Assembly (NCBI GenBank): GCA_023374025.1
Contig: SIJG01000025.1
Location: 321,137 to 385,136 of the forward strand
Length of the DNA stretch: 64,000 nucleotides
Source: Heterodera schachtii
Taxonomy: Eukaryota; Nematoda; Chromadorea; Rhabditida; Heteroderidae
Direction: 5' to 3'
Shown here: positions 60,776 through 64,000 of the stretch, piece after piece
How the letters are laid out: each line of letters opens with the position of its first letter
How positions within the stretch are numbered: position 1 is the first letter of the stretch
Made by a program: the position numbers and the translations under genes
Notes under the pieces: generated by a model
The model's input: only the letters and a program-made list of their open reading frames with translations
Databases searched by the model: none
Told to the model about the DNA's origin: nothing

Positions 60776-61721
60776 GAAGCGAATGAATGGATAACAAACG
60801 AATAATCCGAACACAGCAAAAAACCGTCCAATCAAATCACTTACCAAAAGCACCCAAAATTATATTTATTTTCCCAATTGCTTTTCCTTTTTCTTACGTT
60901 GTGTTGTATTAATTCATTTCTTGCATTATTTTATTTTTTGGTGGGAATGTCCGCTGATTGTGAGCCGTGCTCTTCATAATGATAATGACCATCATTTGTC
61001 TTCACTGTTTTGCCTGGTTGAATAAATTTTTGGACCAAAGTGAATAATAGGGGGGGGGGGGGGTATTTTGTTCCGAATTTCAATCCAGCAATTAGTTGTG
61101 TTTAAACTTTTATTTTGATTAACAAATACAATGGGAAAAAGATGCTTCTAGGCGTATGAGGACATAGTTTTTTTTGCATTTGTCGATGTAAAAATCCAAT
61201 AACATAAGAAAATGACAATGGTAACGTGGAAAAGAAAGAAAATGAATGATCTTTTATTTACATTTAAGGAAAGTGCGCCATTTGAAACAATGTAAAAAAT
61301 AAAATCAAATTGAACTTTTAAGACGGGGGGGGGATAATATGGCGCATCAGGCGCTAATTACATTAATTAATGAGGGAAAAGCATCGGGCGAACGGAAAAC
61401 AAACAAAGCGAGGGAACAGAGACAGACACAAAATGAGGGGAGGGAAAACAATGCGAAATGATGAAACGATGAGGAAGAAGAGTTGTGTTGTTTTCCCCGC
61501 CGGGGAGAGAGGTCACTGGAGGAGGACGAGAGGAGAGGCATTCATTCATCAGACGGAATCAGCAACAAAAAAGGGGGGTGGTGGTATACTGTAGTATGAT
61601 GTGCGGAGTACTGTGTGGAGAGTACTGTAGTGGGACTGGCGTTCGTTGTCGTTGTTAGCCAGGGTGATGGGTTGGCGACGAGCGGGGCGCGGTCGATTCC
61701 ATCCCTCAGCTCAATCGGCGG
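60776..61721. other. Convergent intergenic spacer
   Basis: This separates the CLASP stop (+) from the stop of the Q-rich gene (-) and should contain both 3' UTRs. It has a G run at about 61051, AT-rich stretches and purine-rich DNA at 61370-61560. No exon was recognised. Confidence 0.5.
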
Positions 61722-63742
61722 TCACCGACGGTTCACCGAGTTCTGCTGCTGCATGAGGCGTTGTTCCGTGGCCAGTTGTTCACTGTGCGAATTGAATGAA
61801 TCAGGCAAATTGAACGCCGCCGGGAGAGTCCCGAAAGGAATTTCTGCTCAAAGGGCATGAGACACAGAAAAATGCTCGTCAAATGAACCGGTCGGATTTT
61901 CCCGCTCGTACAATGGACACTCGTCTCCCACCATGGCCCAACATTCATTTCCAATTCGTCCGTCCGTTTCCCTCTCACCTCTGCTCCTCCTCCCTGAACA
62001 TGCGCACACACGCGCCCCGACCGAACCGGGCATCCATCAGAATCCGTTGGATGTTCATTTTGGTGACCACTTTCTTAATTGAATGTCCATAATTAGGGCA
62101 TAGATTTATGAACCATCCACCCCCAAGAGGGGAAAAATTTATCAAAAAATTTGACAATTTTAATTGAATTTTTAAAATACAAAATTGCACAAATGCACCT
62201 CGTCGTCGTTGAGGTTGCCCAAGTGGCGGACGAGCAGGTCGATGATTTCCGACTCGACTTCGTACAATTGTTGTTGCTGCTGCTGCTGGGCGTGGTGCTG
62301 TTGGTGTTGCAATTGCTGCAGTTGGTGCTGCTGTTGCTGATGAACTGCTTGCTGCTGCTGCTGTTGTTGGGAATGGTGTTGCGCTGCTGCTGCAGCTGTT
62401 GCGGTGGACAGAATGTACTGCGGCAGGTGCTGTTGTTGTGCCGATGCCATCATCAGCGAGGAGGAAGACGAAGAGGACGGAGTGCCGACGCCGACCATTT
62501 GGTGTTGCCGAAAGGACGCCGAAGTGCCGCTCCGATTTGTGCCGCCGGTGGACGCCGAATTGACGACATGTGGACCCTTTGGAGAATTGTGATAAGAATC
62601 AATCTCAAACAATGTAGGAGTGCCACGGAATAACAGCGTATGGGGTGCACTTCATTTATGTATTTCGCGCCCACTATATTTTTTTAATTTTCTAAATTAA
62701 TTTTTAACGAGTCGTCAGCAAAATTTTTGAAAGCGGCCACCCACGACAAAATGCCCACCGAATGAGGCGACGAATTGGGCCCAATCGTCGGCTGTTGCTG
62801 GTGGTGGGCCAAAAGCGGTGCCGACGACGACGACTGTTGGTGATGATGGCTGAGCACGTGTCGATCTGAAAAACAGTACAAACACACAAAAGCAAAGGAA
62901 TGCCGCCGGACGGAGGGACTAACCGCCGGGGTCAATGAACAAATGATGCGCCTGTTGCTGTCGGTTGGTCTGCAACTGTTGTAACTGATGCTGTTGCTGC
63001 TGGTGATGGTCAAGTGCCGTCCCCGCCGCCGTTGTTGCCGTTGGTGGCCTTTTCCTGGCGGTGCCATTCCGTGCCGTTGCCGGCACTGCTTGGTGTTGTT
63101 GTGCCATCGTGGAGGCGGAGGCGACAGACGCGAAGAAACTGGACGACTGCTGCTGCTGTTGTTGGAGCTGGTCAATTCCCACCGGTACAACCATGGCATG
63201 GTGGTTAGAAGATGTCGGTGCACCACCAGCTGCAGCAGCAGCAGCGACGGAATCCGGCGGAATGGTGATGATTTGGTAGGCGGTCCCACCCGGCCCGACG
63301 ACAGTCGTGGCGCACGAGGAGGAAGAGACGGAAGGCACGCCACCGACGCCCCCTTCCACCGACGGCACCATGGAAATGCCGCCAGTCAACACCGCCGCAC
63401 CGATAAGGTCATGCGGTTGTGTCGTGTTGTTGTTGGTGCCACTACCGCTGGTCACTGCCAGCAGTTCCTCTTCCTTCAATTTGTACAGCAACGGCTGTTG
63501 GTGGTGGAGGGACAGTCGACCACCACCAAATTGGTGCTGCAGCTGGTGTTGTCCTCCTCCAATTTGTTGTAGTTGGTCATGGTGACTGTTGCTGCCAATG
63601 CCGTGCCGAGCGCGCAACAGTCGGCCAACGCCGGCGGACGACGCGGTGCCGTTGAAGGAGCCGAAAGTGTTGTTGTTGCCGTTGGTGGTGATGCCATTGA
63701 CGTTAGTCGGCAAATGCCGCAGTTGGGGCAATAAAATGGCAT
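61722..63742 (-). CDS. Poly-Gln/Ser/His-rich protein of unknown function, 5' end probably outside the window
   Basis: Not recognised. A large exon (about 62937-63742, after a CACACAG acceptor) encodes NAILLPQLRHLPTNVNG, then Gln, Ser, Ala and Asn-rich sequence with GGTAYQIITIPPDSV. The next exon (about 62704-62868) reads DRHVLSHHHQQSSSS to AAFKNFADDS. A third (about 62208-62580) has long Gln/His runs and ends EVESEIIDLLVRHLGNLNDDE. A further exon at about 61965-62075 (KMNIQRILMDARFGRGA) follows. The final exon ends at 61722 if read as IPFGTLPAAFNLPDSF, or at 61801 in the alternative phase. The composition suggests a nuclear regulator or prion-like (PQN) protein; that is inference. Leu-rich plus-strand frames over 62151-62633 are antisense to the Gln codons. 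Confidence 0.6.
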
Positions 63743-64000
63743 TCTGTGTGAACGGGAATAGAGAAAAATGCCAAATGTTTGAGGTCGGCGATGCGACAGA
63801 GACAAAAATTGTTTTATGTTTTTTTGTTACAAAATTGGCCGTTCCGTACCTCTATTCGAAATAATAATTAAATCAGTAATTTCGGCTTTAAGGCAATTAA
63901 TGATAAATTTGAAATTGCAGCGGAAAAAATTGAAAAATTAAAAAGATTTATTTATTCAATTTCAAAAAAAGCCGAAACTCTCGACCATTGGGTTTTCTTT
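63743..64000. other. Window edge, probable intron of the Q-rich gene
   Basis: The exon at 63742 begins at an acceptor rather than an ATG, so upstream exons should lie here or beyond 64000. The sequence is AT-rich and I see no confident exon. Confidence 0.35.

Noticed and set aside
62151..62633. Leu-rich plus-strand frame resembling a membrane protein
   Set aside because: Poly-Leu is the antisense reading of CAG/CAA glutamine codons of the minus-strand gene.

Overview
This is a eukaryotic window, most likely from a nematode. Its genes are split into many short exons by mostly short GT-AG introns. The recognisable products are an astacin (NAS) metalloprotease with EGF and CUB domains, an ATR/ATL-1 kinase, a DAF-2-type insulin receptor, a neurobeachin relative and a CLASP. 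A degenerate interstitial array of TTAGGC, the usual nematode telomere repeat, lies in an astacin intron. The moderate GC content and very frequent C/G homopolymers would fit a tylenchid (for example a cyst nematode), but that placement is inference. All exon models were built by hand from splice signals, reading phase and family similarity; no search was run.

Layout. 1-6470 has no gene I can support: it is rich in poly-C/poly-G runs and in TGATCA-like words, and may hold the promoter and first exons of the astacin. 6471-10659 (+) is an astacin-EGF-CUB protease with one apparent single-base frameshift. 11627-17445 (-) is an eight-exon, about 458-residue multi-pass membrane protein that I do not recognise; all its exon phases fit. 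17927-18373 is a foldback element built of inverted 15-bp minisatellites. 18500-30051 (-) is ATR (HEAT repeats, FAT, PI3K-like kinase, FATC). 31779-42206 (-) is the insulin/IGF receptor, from signal peptide to acidic cytoplasmic tail.

42207-55180 is accessory, repeat-rich DNA. It holds hAT-like MITEs with 8-bp target duplications, a decayed glucosamine-6-phosphate deaminase fragment, a truncated FLYWCH-like exon, and a scrambled, partly duplicated neurobeachin locus (46934-52062). 55181-60775 (+) is CLASP, starting just before its first recognisable TOG domain. 61722-63742 (-) is a poly-Gln/Ser-rich protein of unknown function, probably continuing beyond the window.

The genes do not form a pathway. 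ATR and the insulin receptor lie in tandem on the minus strand. The astacin and the membrane protein converge, as do CLASP and the Q-rich gene. The novelty is mainly in genome structure: rearranged neurobeachin pieces, and several families of palindromic non-autonomous elements, two of which carry subterminal poly-C/poly-G tracts that may help explain the C/G homopolymers seen across the window.
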